DNA of 64,000 nt from Actinomadura violacea (GCF_017573465.1 NZ_JAGEPF010000027.1:97690-161689); one strand, 5' to 3'; positions 50,555 to 59,631 are shown, counted from the stretch's first letter. The notes: generated by a model not told the origin, from the sequence alone. A program made the numbers and translations.

Positions 50555-53500
50555 GTGACCCGCGGCCGATACCGATGGGCGCTGGCGGTGGTGGCCGTCA
50601 GCGCGTTCATGACCACCATGGACAACACGGTGGTCTTCACCGCGCTGCCCAGGATCATGGCCGACCTCGGCATGACGTCCTCCGCCAAGGACTGGGTCGC
50701 CACCGGCTACATCCTGATGTTCTCCTGCCTGATGATCACAGGCGGGCGGCTCACCGACATCTACGGCTGCCGCGTCACCTTCACCACCGGCATGGTCGTC
50801 TTCACCGCCGCCTCCGCCGTCTGCGGCCTCGCCCACACCTCCGAAGTGCTCATCCTCGCCCGCATCGTGCAGGGCGGCGGCGCCGCGCTCGTCCTGCCCG
50901 CCACCCAGGTCATGGTCACCGTCGGGCGCAACGACAAGCAGCGCTCCATCGGCAACATCGTCTTCATCGGCGCCGCGTCCAGCGCCACCGCACTCGGCCC
51001 TACCATCGGCGGCATCATCGTCGAGCACTTCCACTGGGGCTGGATCTTCCTCATCAACATCGTCCCCGGCATCCTCGTCATCCTGCTCGGCGCCGTCGTC
51101 CTCACCGGCCGCGGCAAGAACCGGCGCGCCCGCATCGACCTGCCCGGCGTGCTCATCTCCGCGACGATGCTGTTCGCCTTCATCTACGGCCTCGAGGACG
51201 GCAACAAGCACGGCTGGACCGACCCGTCCGTCCTCAGCACCTTCGCCCTCGGCGCCATCGCCCTCGTCTGCTTCATCGTCGTCGAGAGCTGGGCCCCCGA
51301 ACCGATGATCGACCTGCGGTTCTTCCGCAACCGCGTCTTCACCGGCGGGCTGGTCTCGCAGATGCTCTACGGCATCGGCTTCAACGGCATGATGTTCTAC
51401 TCCCAGCCGTTCCTGCAGCGCTTCCTCGGCTTCTCCCCGCCCGAGGCCGGCCTCGTCATGCTGCCCCCCGCCCTCACCATCATGGTGCTGACGCCCGTCG
51501 CGTTCCTGCTCGCCACCAAACTCGGCCCCCGCCCCGCCATCGGCGCCGGAATGGCCCTCATGGGCGTCGGCATGGTGCTGTTCTCCACCCTCCAGATCGG
51601 CGACGGCTACGCCGACCTCATGCCCGGCGTCCTCCTCGTCGGCGTCGGCGCCGCCCTCGCCATGCCCCTCGTCATGTACGTCCTCAAGGCCGTCCCCGAG
51701 AAGCGCGCCGGCGTCGCCAGCGGCGTCATCAACGTCATCCGCGAGGCGTCCGGCGCGTTCGGCATCGCCATCGTCGGCCTCCTCGTCCACACCATCCCCG
51801 CGGAGGGCGCGAGCACCAAGGCCCTCGAATCGTTCCGGCAGGGCACCTCCTCCGGCCTCGCCCTCGGCGCCGGGCTCGTCCTCATCGGCGGCGTCATCAG
51901 CGCCCTCACCCTGCCCAGCCGGCGCGGCTGGCTCGGCCCCAAGCACGGCAAGCAGGCCCCCCTCATCACCGAACCCGCCGCGGCCCCCGCCCCCGCCCCG
52001 GCCCTCGCCACCGTCGCCACCGCCACCCCCCGCGACCCGCTCCCCGTCGTCCCCGCCCCCGACCCCGCCGGCGCCGCCCCGTCCGCCGAGCCCGTCCCCG
52101 CCCCCCTCCCCTTCAGGACGGAAACGGAGACCATGGCCGCACCCCGCACCCCCGGCCCGCACTGGTGGAGCGACACCCCCGACGACGACGCGCCCGCCAC
52201 CTGGCGCCCCGCCCCGCCCGACGCGACGTCCCCCTGGCAGGACTGGGCCGACACCGCCATCCCCACGTGGACCACCCCCGACGACGAGCCCGCGCCGCCG
52301 CCCACCAGCAAGTGGTTCGACGACGAGTCCGCCGCCCGCTCCCGCGGCACCCTCCCCCTCGCCGGCGACCCCCTCGCCACCCTCCCCGACCGCTGGACGC
52401 CCGGCGGCACGTCCCCCCTCGCGGCCCCCGCCCCCGGCTCGGAACCCATCGCGGACGCCGTCCTCAAGGACCTCGCGTCCCGCGCCAAGAACCCCGAGAA
52501 GCCCAGCGCCACAGCACCGGCCGCATCCGACACGGAGCCCACCGCCCCCCAGGCCGCGGACGGCCCCCGACCGGCGGCGCAGGTTCAGCCACGCGACGAC
52601 GAGCACTCCGCGGCAACGCCCGTCCAAGGCAAGCCGGACCAGGCCGACGACCAGCACGCCGGCACGTCGCCCCCGCCGGTCACATTGAAGCTAGAGGGCA
52701 CCGACCCCCTCGACGCCACAGCAACGACCGGCCGAAAGGCCACCGAAGAAGCACCACCCGCCCAGGGCAACGTGCCACTCAGCGATCAACTCAACGGCGA
52801 GGCGAAGGCCCCCAAGGCAGCGACGCCCAACGCGGCGCCGCTTGAGGCGGCGACGCCCAACGCGGCGACACCCGACGCGGCGGCGCTTGAGGCCGTAACG
52901 CTCGACTCGACGGCGCCCGAGGCGATGCCATCCGACGCGACGGCGCCTGGGACGGCGACGCCCGACGCCGCGGCACCCAACACGGCGGCACCCGATGTGG
53001 CGACGCCCAACACAGTGGCACCCGCCACCGCAGCACCCAGGGCGATGATGCCCGGCGCGGCGACGCCCGACACGGCGACGCCCGACACGGCGACGCTCAA
53101 GGCGGGCACACCTGACGCGGTGACGCCCAACACTGCTGCACCCGACACGGTGACGCCCGACACGGTGACGCCCGAGGCGGGGGCGGCCGACGTGGGGAGC
53201 TCTGCGTCCGGTGGCGGGTCGGCGGACGGCGTGGAGCGTCGGGGAGGCGAGGCTCGCGATGGGGCGGCCGCCGATGATCGGCCGGGCCAGCCGCAGGGCG
53301 TTGCGGGCGGGGAGCCTGGGGATGCCTGGGTGGCCGGGCGCGCAGGCGCGAAGGCCGCGCCGGACGACGAGGTGCCGGAGGTCGGGGGGCCGGGATGGCC
53401 CCCGCCGCCACCGGACGGGTGGATGTACGCGCCCTATGTGCCCGAGGACGAGGACCCGGCCGGTGGGCCGGACATGCGTCCGCGCAGCGATGCGTGGTGA
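50555..53500 (+). CDS. MFS transporter (DHA2 type) with a 500-residue low-complexity repeat tail
   Basis: A 981-residue protein from GTG 50555 (GCAGGA upstream). Residues 1-475 are a 14-helix exporter: MTTMDNTVVFTALPRIMADLG, motif A ITGGRLTDIYGCRVTF, motif C-like AASSATALGPTIGGIIVEHFHWGWIF. Residues 476-981 are hydrophilic: Pro/Ala stretches, a Trp/Asp-rich segment (PHWWSDTPDDDAPATW, TSPWQDWADTAIPTWT), about 130 residues of degenerate five-residue repeats (ATPDA, ATPNA, TAPEA types), and an acidic Pro-rich end (GWPPPPPDGWMYAPYVPEDED). The tail is in frame without a stop. MFS exporters never need it, so it may bind partner enzymes. It is co-transcribed with the glycosyltransferase 9 bp downstream. 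Confidence 0.9.
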   Translation: MTRGRYRWALAVVAVSAFMTTMDNTVVFTALPRIMADLGMTSSAKDWVATGYILMFSCLMITGGRLTDIYGCRVTFTTGMVVFTAASAVCGLAHTSEVLILARIVQGGGAALVLPATQVMVTVGRNDKQRSIGNIVFIGAASSATALGPTIGGIIVEHFHWGWIFLINIVPGILVILLGAVVLTGRGKNRRARIDLPGVLISATMLFAFIYGLEDGNKHGWTDPSVLSTFALGAIALVCFIVVESWAPEPMIDLRFFRNRVFTGGLVSQMLYGIGFNGMMFYSQPFLQRFLGFSPPEAGLVMLPPALTIMVLTPVAFLLATKLGPRPAIGAGMALMGVGMVLFSTLQIGDGYADLMPGVLLVGVGAALAMPLVMYVLKAVPEKRAGVASGVINVIREASGAFGIAIVGLLVHTIPAEGASTKALESFRQGTSSGLALGAGLVLIGGVISALTLPSRRGWLGPKHGKQAPLITEPAAAPAPAPALATVATATPRDPLPVVPAPDPAGAAPSAEPVPAPLPFRTETETMAAPRTPGPHWWSDTPDDDAPATWRPAPPDATSPWQDWADTAIPTWTTPDDEPAPPPTSKWFDDESAARSRGTLPLAGDPLATLPDRWTPGGTSPLAAPAPGSEPIADAVLKDLASRAKNPEKPSATAPAASDTEPTAPQAADGPRPAAQVQPRDDEHSAATPVQGKPDQADDQHAGTSPPPVTLKLEGTDPLDATATTGRKATEEAPPAQGNVPLSDQLNGEAKAPKAATPNAAPLEAATPNAATPDAAALEAVTLDSTAPEAMPSDATAPGTATPDAAAPNTAAPDVATPNTVAPATAAPRAMMPGAATPDTATPDTATLKAGTPDAVTPNTAAPDTVTPDTVTPEAGAADVGSSASGGGSADGVERRGGEARDGAAADDRPGQPQGVAGGEPGDAWVAGRAGAKAAPDDEVPEVGGPGWPPPPPDGWMYAPYVPEDEDPAGGPDMRPRSDAW
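52800..53190 (+). repeat. Degenerate 15-bp tandem repeats in the MFS tail
   Basis: Imperfect 15-bp units encode [AT][AT]P[DNE][AT] pentapeptides (ATPNA, ATPDA, TAPEA, TVTPD), about 25 copies with changing register. The DNA copies differ enough to be old, and the frame is kept throughout. Confidence 0.8.
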
Positions 53501-53509
53501 GGAGCTTCC

Positions 53510-54736
53510 GTGAGCCGAATCGTGATCTTCGCCGCGGGTTCGCGGGGGGACATCCAGCCGTGCGTGGCGCTCGGGCGGGCACTGCGGGAGCGGGGTGAGG
53601 AGGTCCGGCTGGTCGCGAGCGCGCGGTACGCGCCGATGGCGGTGGCGGCCGGGCTGGAGCTCGCGGCGCTGACCGCGGATCCGACGGAGATCCTGGAGTC
53701 GGACGCGGGGCAGGAGCTGCTGGCCGGCGGGCGGAATCCGGTGAAGTTCCTCGGCGGGTTCCGGCGGATCCTCGGCCCGATGGCGGAGCGGCTGCTGGGC
53801 GAGTGCCTGGACGCGTGCAAGGGCGCCGATCTGATCCTGGGGCCGACGCTCGGGTTCCTGCCGGAGCACATCGGCGAGCATCTCGGCGTGCCGCGGGCGC
53901 TGATCCATTTCCAGCCGAGCCGGCCGACGGGCGCGTTCCCGCACCCGTTCGTGCCGCGGACGCTGGGGCGGTGGGGGAACCGGGCGAGCTTCGGGGCGGT
54001 CGACCAGATCGCGTGGCAGTTGTCGCGGCCGTTCATCAACCCGTGGCGGGACGAGCGGCTCGGCCTGCCGAAGCTGCCGCTGCGGGGCCTGCGGCGGGAC
54101 GGGACGACGGTGCTGGCGTGCTTCAGCGAGGCCGTGGTGCCGCGTCCGGCGGACTGGCCGGCCAGCGTGCACATGACCGGGTACTGGTTCCTGGACGAGC
54201 CGGAGTGGGATCCGCCGGAGGAGATCGCCGCGTTCATGGACGCGGGGCCGCCGCCGGTCTACGTCGGGTTCGGGAGCATGGTGCCGAAGGACGCGGAGAT
54301 GACCGGGCGGATCGTGCGGGCTGCGCTGCGGCTCGCGGGTGTCCGCGGCGTGGTGCAGGGCGACCCGGCCAGCTCCGACGACGAGGTCCTCGCGGTGCGG
54401 GACGTCCCGCATTCGTGGCTGTTCCCGCGCATGTCGGCGGTGGTGCACCACGGCGGGGCGGGGACGACCGCGGCGGGGCTGCGGTTCGGGGTGCCGACGG
54501 TGGTGTGCCCGTTCTTCGGCGACCAGCCGTACTGGGGGGAGCGGGTCGCGGCGCTGGGCGCGGGGCCGTCGCCGCTGCCGTTCCGGGCGATGACGGTGCC
54601 GCGCCTCGCGCGCAAGCTGCGGCGGGTGTCCGAGGACCAGGAGATGGCGGACCGCGCCTACGAGGTGGGCCGGCGGATCCGGGCGGAGGACGGTGTGGGC
54701 CGCGCCCGGGAGGTCATCGCGGGGCTGCTGCGCTGA
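53510..54736 (+). CDS. MGT/UGT-family (GT1) glycosyltransferase
   Basis: A 408-residue GT-B glycosyltransferase of the macrolide/sterol glucosyltransferase type. N-terminal acceptor domain: IVIFAAGSRGDIQPCVALGRALRERGEEVRLVAS. C-terminal donor domain: PPPVYVGFGSM, DVPHSWLFPRMSAVVHHGGAGTTAAGLRFGVPTVVCPFFGDQPYWGERVAALGAGP. This is the family of mycobacterial glycopeptidolipid and phenolic-glycolipid glycosyltransferases (Rv1524/Rv1526-like). It should glycosylate the product of the neighbouring PKS. It starts 9 bp after the MFS stop, and its stop is 3 bp from the stop of the convergent MmpL gene. Confidence 0.93.
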   Translation: MSRIVIFAAGSRGDIQPCVALGRALRERGEEVRLVASARYAPMAVAAGLELAALTADPTEILESDAGQELLAGGRNPVKFLGGFRRILGPMAERLLGECLDACKGADLILGPTLGFLPEHIGEHLGVPRALIHFQPSRPTGAFPHPFVPRTLGRWGNRASFGAVDQIAWQLSRPFINPWRDERLGLPKLPLRGLRRDGTTVLACFSEAVVPRPADWPASVHMTGYWFLDEPEWDPPEEIAAFMDAGPPPVYVGFGSMVPKDAEMTGRIVRAALRLAGVRGVVQGDPASSDDEVLAVRDVPHSWLFPRMSAVVHHGGAGTTAAGLRFGVPTVVCPFFGDQPYWGERVAALGAGPSPLPFRAMTVPRLARKLRRVSEDQEMADRAYEVGRRIRAEDGVGRAREVIAGLLR

Positions 54737-54739
54737 GGG

Positions 54740-57466
54740 TCAGTCGGAGCTCCACGTCCAGCCGTTGCCGTCGGGGGACGGGACGATCCGGCGCTTGACC
54801 CGCGGGGGGCGGACGGGGCGGGGCTCCGGTCGGCCGTTCGCCCACGGAGACCACGGCGCCTGCGGCTGCGGCTGCGCCGGGCGGGCCGCCGCGGCGGCGG
54901 GACTCGGGTCGCGGAACACCAGTTGCGGGCGTTCGCCGTTGGACGGTCCGCCGGGGGTGGGCTGCATGGCCGGCTTGAACGCATCGTGCACGTTCAGCGG
55001 AGCAGCCGGAGGAGCCGGAGGCGGCACGGGAGCCGGAGGCGGCACGGGAGCCGGAGGCGGCGGGGGCGGCGCGGGAGCCTCGGCAGAGCCCTGCTCCCAG
55101 TGCATCCGGTACGGGAACGGCTGCGCCTCGGGCAGGGGCGGCGGCACCGCCACGGCCGCCGGACCGGCGCCGGCCCCGGCGACGCTGTGCTCGCGCAGGT
55201 CCATCTTGGCGTGCAGGAACGCCAGCGGCCCGGGCAGCCACCAGTTCGCCCTGCCCATGAACCGCATGGTGGCGGGGACGAGCAGGGACCGGACGAGCGC
55301 CGCGTCCACGACGACCGCGACGAACATGCCGACGCCGATCAGCTTCACGACGGTGATGCCGGCCATGCTGAACGCGCCGATGACGACGAGGAACAGCAGC
55401 GCGGCGCTGGTGATGATGCCGCCGGTGTGCTGCATGCCGCGGGCGACCGCGGCGCGGTTGTCGTGCGTGCGGTCCCATTCCTCGCGGATGCGGCTGAGCA
55501 GGAAGACCTCGTAGTCCATCGACAGGCCGAACACGACGGCGAGGATGAGGATCATGCTGGTGGCCTCGACGCCGCCGGTCGGGGTGAAGTCGAGGATCCC
55601 GGCGAGGTGCCCGTACTGGAAGCCCCACACGATCGCGCCGAACGACGCCCCGATCGACAGGACGTTCATGACGATGGCCTTCAGCGGCAGCACGATCGAG
55701 CCGAAGAACATGAACAGCAGGATGAACGTGGCGACCCCGACGGCGATGGCCATCTTCGGCAGGCTGCGCATCAGGCTGGACATCAGGTCCATCTGCGCGG
55801 CCGTGCTGCCCCCGACGTCGATGTGCATCGGGTAGCCGTCCTTTTCGAGGCTCATCGCGCGGATCCGTTTGACGAGGTCCTGCGCGTGCTCGTCCATCGG
55901 CTCGTACTTGTGCGTCACGGAGATGCGGACGCCGCCGTACGCGCCGGAGTAGCCGGTGAACTTCGCCTCGGTGACGCCGGGGAGCGCGGCGAGCTTCTTG
56001 CGGAAGCCCTCCAGGTAGGGCGGGATGTTGTCGCCCGACTTGGACGGTTTCCAGTCGCGCGGGATGAGGTCGCCGGAGATGACGACGTCGATGGGTTCGG
56101 CGGTGCCGTTCGGGAAGTCGGCCTTGACGTTCTCGACGACGGCGCGGGTCGCGCTGTCCTTCGGCAGGACGCGGGCGTCGATGCTGCCGAACTGGACGTG
56201 CAGGAACGGCCCGAACATGACGCCGAGGATCACCAGCACGACCGCGAAGTACGGCAGCGGGTGCTTCATGACGCTGTGCCCGAGCCGGTACCAGAAGCCG
56301 CTGTCGTGGTCGCGCTGCGCGCGCTTGGACGTGGGCCGCCGCCACGGCATCCGGCCGCCCTCGACGCGCGGCCCGAGGATGGCGAGCAGCGTCGGGAGCA
56401 GGACGGTCGCGCCGAACACGGCGACCATGACGGTGGCGATGCCGGCGAGCCCGATCGTCCGCAGGAACATCTGCGGGAACAGCAGCAGGCCCGCGAGGGC
56501 CGCGGACACGGTGACGCCGGAGACCATGATGGTGCGGCCGGCGGTCGCGAGGGTCGCGGCGAGCGCGTCCTCGCGGAGCGGCCGCATCGCCTCCCGATGC
56601 GCCTTCTTCGCCGCCTTGCGCTCCTGCTTGCCGGGTATTCGCTTCCACGGTTTCCCCGGCGGGACCCCCTGCGCGGCCATGCCGCGCTGCAGTTCCTCGC
56701 GGAACCGGCTGATGATGAACAGCGAGTAGTCGATCGCGAGGCCGACGCCCATCATCGTGACGACCTCGAGCGCGAACGACGTCACGTCCGCGGCGTAGGT
56801 GACGATGTGCAGGACGGCGAGGCCGCCGATCATCGAGAACATCGCGACGACCAGCGGCAGCGACGCCGCCACCACCGCGCCGAACAGCAGCACCAGCAGG
56901 ATCATCAGCGGCAGCGCGGTGATCGTCTCCGCGCGGACGATGTCCGCGGTGACCTGCTCGCCGAACTCCTGCCCGAGCGGGACGGCGCCGCCGAACCGCA
57001 CGGTCAGCCCCGGCGCCTTCAGCCGCTCCTTGATGTCCTGGTAGTTCTTCAGCTTGGTCGGGTCGTCGCCCTTCAGCTTCACCGCGACGAACGTCTCGTG
57101 CTTGTCGCGGGAGGCGAACGACACCGCGTCCTTCTCGTCCAGCGCCCAGTAGGAGATGATCTCCTCGACGCGGTCCTTCGGCAGCCGCGCGACGGTGGTG
57201 ACGACGGCCGCCTCGTAGCGCGGGTCGTCCACCGTCATCGTGTCGCTCTTGTAGAGGACGAGGACGTCGGGGTTCGTGCTGCCGAAATAGGTCGCGCCGA
57301 GCCGCGCGACGAGCGTCGAGGACGCGTTCGGGTCCTCGAAGCCGCCCGCCTTGAACTTCGCGAACACCCCGAGGCCCCAGGCGCCGGCCACGCAGGTCAG
57401 CAGCAGGATGCAGACGAGGCTGATCCAGCGCCGCCGGTGGATCAGACGCCCCAGCCCCGAGAGCAT
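54740..57466 (-). CDS. MmpL-family (RND) lipid exporter with Pro-rich cytoplasmic tail
   Basis: A 908-residue, 12-helix transporter. Two porter domains (about 35-180 and 420-570) alternate with membrane bundles. The proton-relay Asp-Tyr pairs of MmpL3 are present: Asp246-Tyr247 in GLAIDYSLFIISRFREEL and Asp651-Tyr652 in GLSMDYEVFLLSRIREEW. The last 150 residues are cytoplasmic, with a Pro-rich stretch (APPPPPPAPVPPPAPVPPP) from 15-bp repeats and a positive/Trp end (RRIVPSPDGNGWTWSSD). MmpL proteins move lipids such as trehalose monomycolate across the membrane. It is downstream of the FAAL in the same operon, separated by 113 bp. Confidence 0.95.
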   Translation of the reverse strand: MLSGLGRLIHRRRWISLVCILLLTCVAGAWGLGVFAKFKAGGFEDPNASSTLVARLGATYFGSTNPDVLVLYKSDTMTVDDPRYEAAVVTTVARLPKDRVEEIISYWALDEKDAVSFASRDKHETFVAVKLKGDDPTKLKNYQDIKERLKAPGLTVRFGGAVPLGQEFGEQVTADIVRAETITALPLMILLVLLFGAVVAASLPLVVAMFSMIGGLAVLHIVTYAADVTSFALEVVTMMGVGLAIDYSLFIISRFREELQRGMAAQGVPPGKPWKRIPGKQERKAAKKAHREAMRPLREDALAATLATAGRTIMVSGVTVSAALAGLLLFPQMFLRTIGLAGIATVMVAVFGATVLLPTLLAILGPRVEGGRMPWRRPTSKRAQRDHDSGFWYRLGHSVMKHPLPYFAVVLVILGVMFGPFLHVQFGSIDARVLPKDSATRAVVENVKADFPNGTAEPIDVVISGDLIPRDWKPSKSGDNIPPYLEGFRKKLAALPGVTEAKFTGYSGAYGGVRISVTHKYEPMDEHAQDLVKRIRAMSLEKDGYPMHIDVGGSTAAQMDLMSSLMRSLPKMAIAVGVATFILLFMFFGSIVLPLKAIVMNVLSIGASFGAIVWGFQYGHLAGILDFTPTGGVEATSMILILAVVFGLSMDYEVFLLSRIREEWDRTHDNRAAVARGMQHTGGIITSAALLFLVVIGAFSMAGITVVKLIGVGMFVAVVVDAALVRSLLVPATMRFMGRANWWLPGPLAFLHAKMDLREHSVAGAGAGPAAVAVPPPLPEAQPFPYRMHWEQGSAEAPAPPPPPPAPVPPPAPVPPPAPPAAPLNVHDAFKPAMQPTPGGPSNGERPQLVFRDPSPAAAAARPAQPQPQAPWSPWANGRPEPRPVRPPRVKRRIVPSPDGNGWTWSSD

Positions 57467-57579
57467 GGTCCTCCTGTGTCGTCACGGCCGCCGGGCGCCG
57501 CGCCCCGCGGCCCCTGTCGAGCCGATGCCGTACGGCACGCGCCGTACGGCGGGCCTCGCCCGTGCGTGCGAGGCCGAGA

Positions 57580-59376
57580 CTACTTGCGGGACGCCAGCCG
57601 CGCCGCCGTGGTGGGCAGCGCGCCGTCCAGGTACCGCTGCCGCGTCGCCGCCCGCGCGATCTTGCCGCTGGACGTGCGGGACACCGCACCCGGCTCGACC
57701 AGCAGGAACGCCTGCACGCTCATCTCGTGCTCGACGTTCACCGCGCCGCGCACCGCCGCCTCGACCTCGTCGAGGTCCAGCCGGCCGAGCGGCACCCGCC
57801 GGTTCCGCTCCGCGACCACGACGAGCCGCTCGGTCTCCTCGCCGGGCAGCGCGAACGCGGCGACGTGGTCGGGCCGCACCGCCGGATGCGCCTCCTGCGC
57901 CGTGACCTCGATGTCCTGCGGGTAGTGGTTGCGGCCGTCGACGATGATCAGGTCCTTGATGCGGCCGGTGACGTACAGCTCGCCCTCGTGCACGACGCCG
58001 TAGTCGCCGGTCTTCATCCACGGCCCGGCGGGCAGGCCGCCCGGCTCGGCGAGCTCGCCGCCGAAGGTGTCCTGGCTGCGCTCGGAGTTGCGCCAGTACC
58101 CGGCGGCGGTGTTCGGGCCGTGCACCCAGATCTCGCCGACCCGGCCGTCGGGCTGCTCGGTGCGCGCGTCCGGGTCGACGATCGCGACGAGCTGCCCGGA
58201 CGGCCGCCCGCACGACACCAGCGTGCTGGCCCGCTCCGCGTCCGCGCCGCACAGCCGCACCTCGCCCTGCGTCAGGACGTCCCGGTCCACCGAGATGATC
58301 TTCGGGGGGACGTCCTCGGCCGCCGCCGTGACGAACACCGTCGCCTCCGCCAGCCCGTACCCGGGGGCCTGCGCGCCCGCCCGCAGCCCCGCCGGCGCCA
58401 GCGCCTCCGCGAACGTCGACAGCGTCGACGTGCGGATCGGCTCCGCGCCGTTCAGGCAGGTCGTCAGCCCGGACAGGTCCAGGCCCGCCAGCTTCTCCGG
58501 CGACGCCATCGACGCCACGTACTCGTACGCGAAGTTCGGGCCCGCCGTGTACACGTTCTTGCCCGGCCGCCCCGCGATCAGCTGCAGCCAGCGCATCGGG
58601 TTCATGATGAACGACACCGGGTCGGTGTAGATCGCGTGGTCGCCGCGCACCAGCGGCAGCGCCATCGTCGCGATCAGCCCCATGTCGTGGAACAGCGGCA
58701 GCCAGCTGACCAGCTCCGGGTCCGGCTTCTCCGGCGCCCACCCCGACCACAGCTGCGCCGCGTTCGCCGTCACGTTCCCGTGCGTGATCTCGACGCCCGC
58801 CGGGCGGCGCGTCGACCCCGACGTGTACTGCAGGTACGCCAGGTCGTCGAACCCGATCGGCTCGTCCTCCCAGGACTCCGCGAGCCCGAGGTCGACCTCC
58901 TCGGCGAACAGGATCTCCTTCGGCTGCGGGACGTCGTGGTCGGCGAGGAACTTCTCCACGTGCGGCAGCGCGTTCCGCGTCGTCACGATCACCGCGGGCT
59001 CGCTGTCGGCGTACGCGCCGATCAGCCGGTCGGCGTGCCCCGGCAGGTCCGGCGAGAACAGCGGCACCGCGATGACGTGCGCGTACATCGCGCCGAGCAT
59101 CGTCATCATGTACTCGAGCGTCTGCGGCAGCAGCAGCGCGGCCCGCTCGCCGGGACCCGTCACCTGCCGCAGCGCGGTCGCCGTCGCGCGGGCCCGCCGG
59201 TCCGTCTCCGCCCAGTCCAGCGTGATGTGCTTGCCCGCCGGGTCCAGCGAGTAGTCGACGAAGGTGAAGGCCGGGGCGTCCGGCTTCTCCCTCGCCCACC
59301 GCGCGACCCGCTCGATCAGCGGGGTGCGGCCGGAACCGCCGGGCAGGAGTTCGGGAAGCAGCGAGCCCAATGCCAT
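57580..59376 (-). CDS. Fatty acyl-AMP ligase (FAAL, FadD32-like)
   Basis: A 598-residue ANL enzyme that activates a fatty acid as acyl-AMP and hands it to an ACP instead of CoA. Core motifs: QYTSGSTRRPAGVEITHGNV (184-202), SWLPLFHDMGLIATMALPL (the FAAL-typical HDMGLI), PGYGLAEATVF, MKTGDYGVVHEGELYVTGRIKDLIIVDGRNHYPQDIE, and SRTSSGKIARAATR. The HDMGLI, GRNHYPQD and long N-domain are FAAL rather than FACL traits and recall mycobacterial FadD32 and FadD26. The partner ACP is most likely the N-terminal ACP of the PKS at 43.7-50.3 kb. It is the first gene of a FAAL-MmpL operon. Confidence 0.95.
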   Translation of the reverse strand: MALGSLLPELLPGGSGRTPLIERVARWAREKPDAPAFTFVDYSLDPAGKHITLDWAETDRRARATATALRQVTGPGERAALLLPQTLEYMMTMLGAMYAHVIAVPLFSPDLPGHADRLIGAYADSEPAVIVTTRNALPHVEKFLADHDVPQPKEILFAEEVDLGLAESWEDEPIGFDDLAYLQYTSGSTRRPAGVEITHGNVTANAAQLWSGWAPEKPDPELVSWLPLFHDMGLIATMALPLVRGDHAIYTDPVSFIMNPMRWLQLIAGRPGKNVYTAGPNFAYEYVASMASPEKLAGLDLSGLTTCLNGAEPIRTSTLSTFAEALAPAGLRAGAQAPGYGLAEATVFVTAAAEDVPPKIISVDRDVLTQGEVRLCGADAERASTLVSCGRPSGQLVAIVDPDARTEQPDGRVGEIWVHGPNTAAGYWRNSERSQDTFGGELAEPGGLPAGPWMKTGDYGVVHEGELYVTGRIKDLIIVDGRNHYPQDIEVTAQEAHPAVRPDHVAAFALPGEETERLVVVAERNRRVPLGRLDLDEVEAAVRGAVNVEHEMSVQAFLLVEPGAVSRTSSGKIARAATRQRYLDGALPTTAARLASRK

Positions 59377-59524
59377 TGATCAATCTCCCGAGGGGACGGG
59401 CCGGGCGGGGCCATCGTGGGGGTCGGGCGCCGTCGGCGATGCGTGCAGCCGGCCGGACGACTCGTCTGGCGCCCCCCGGCAACCGGCGATGATCGTGAAG
59501 CTACCGGATGGTAGGCAGCGCGCG

Positions 59525-59577
59525 ATATTAGCTGCGCACCACATTCGGCGGCGCCGGGTTTGTCACCCCCGTGACAA
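59525..59577 (-). promoter_or_regulatory. FAAL promoter region with operator copy 2 (TTGTCA-N6-TGACAA)
   Basis: TTGTCA-CCCCCG-TGACAA at 59560-59577 repeats the arms and spacing of the element between PKS and MFS. On the minus strand, TAATAT (59530-59525) is a plausible -10, which puts the palindrome at about -50, a position suiting an activator or an upstream repressor. It is 184 bp upstream of the FAAL ATG; no other gene on that strand intervenes. Confidence 0.7.
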
Positions 59578-59631
59578 GAGGAAATGCCTTTTCACGCCTG
59601 GGCGCCGACGCCGTTACCGACCGTGTGCGGA

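Noticed and set aside
50501..52657. Open frame of 718 codons antisense to the MFS gene, rich in Gly, Glu, Asp
   Set aside because: Product of the tandem-repeat and GC-rich composition; no start signals.
52800..53190. Repeat region that could mark a frameshifted or non-coding MFS gene end
   Set aside because: The frame stays open through all repeats to a stop directly before the glycosyltransferase SD, with protein-like segments on both sides.
54923..57925. Open frame of 1000 codons on the plus strand opposite the MmpL gene
   Set aside because: Antisense of a real transporter in very GC-rich DNA; composition (Asp/His/Arg) is not protein-like.
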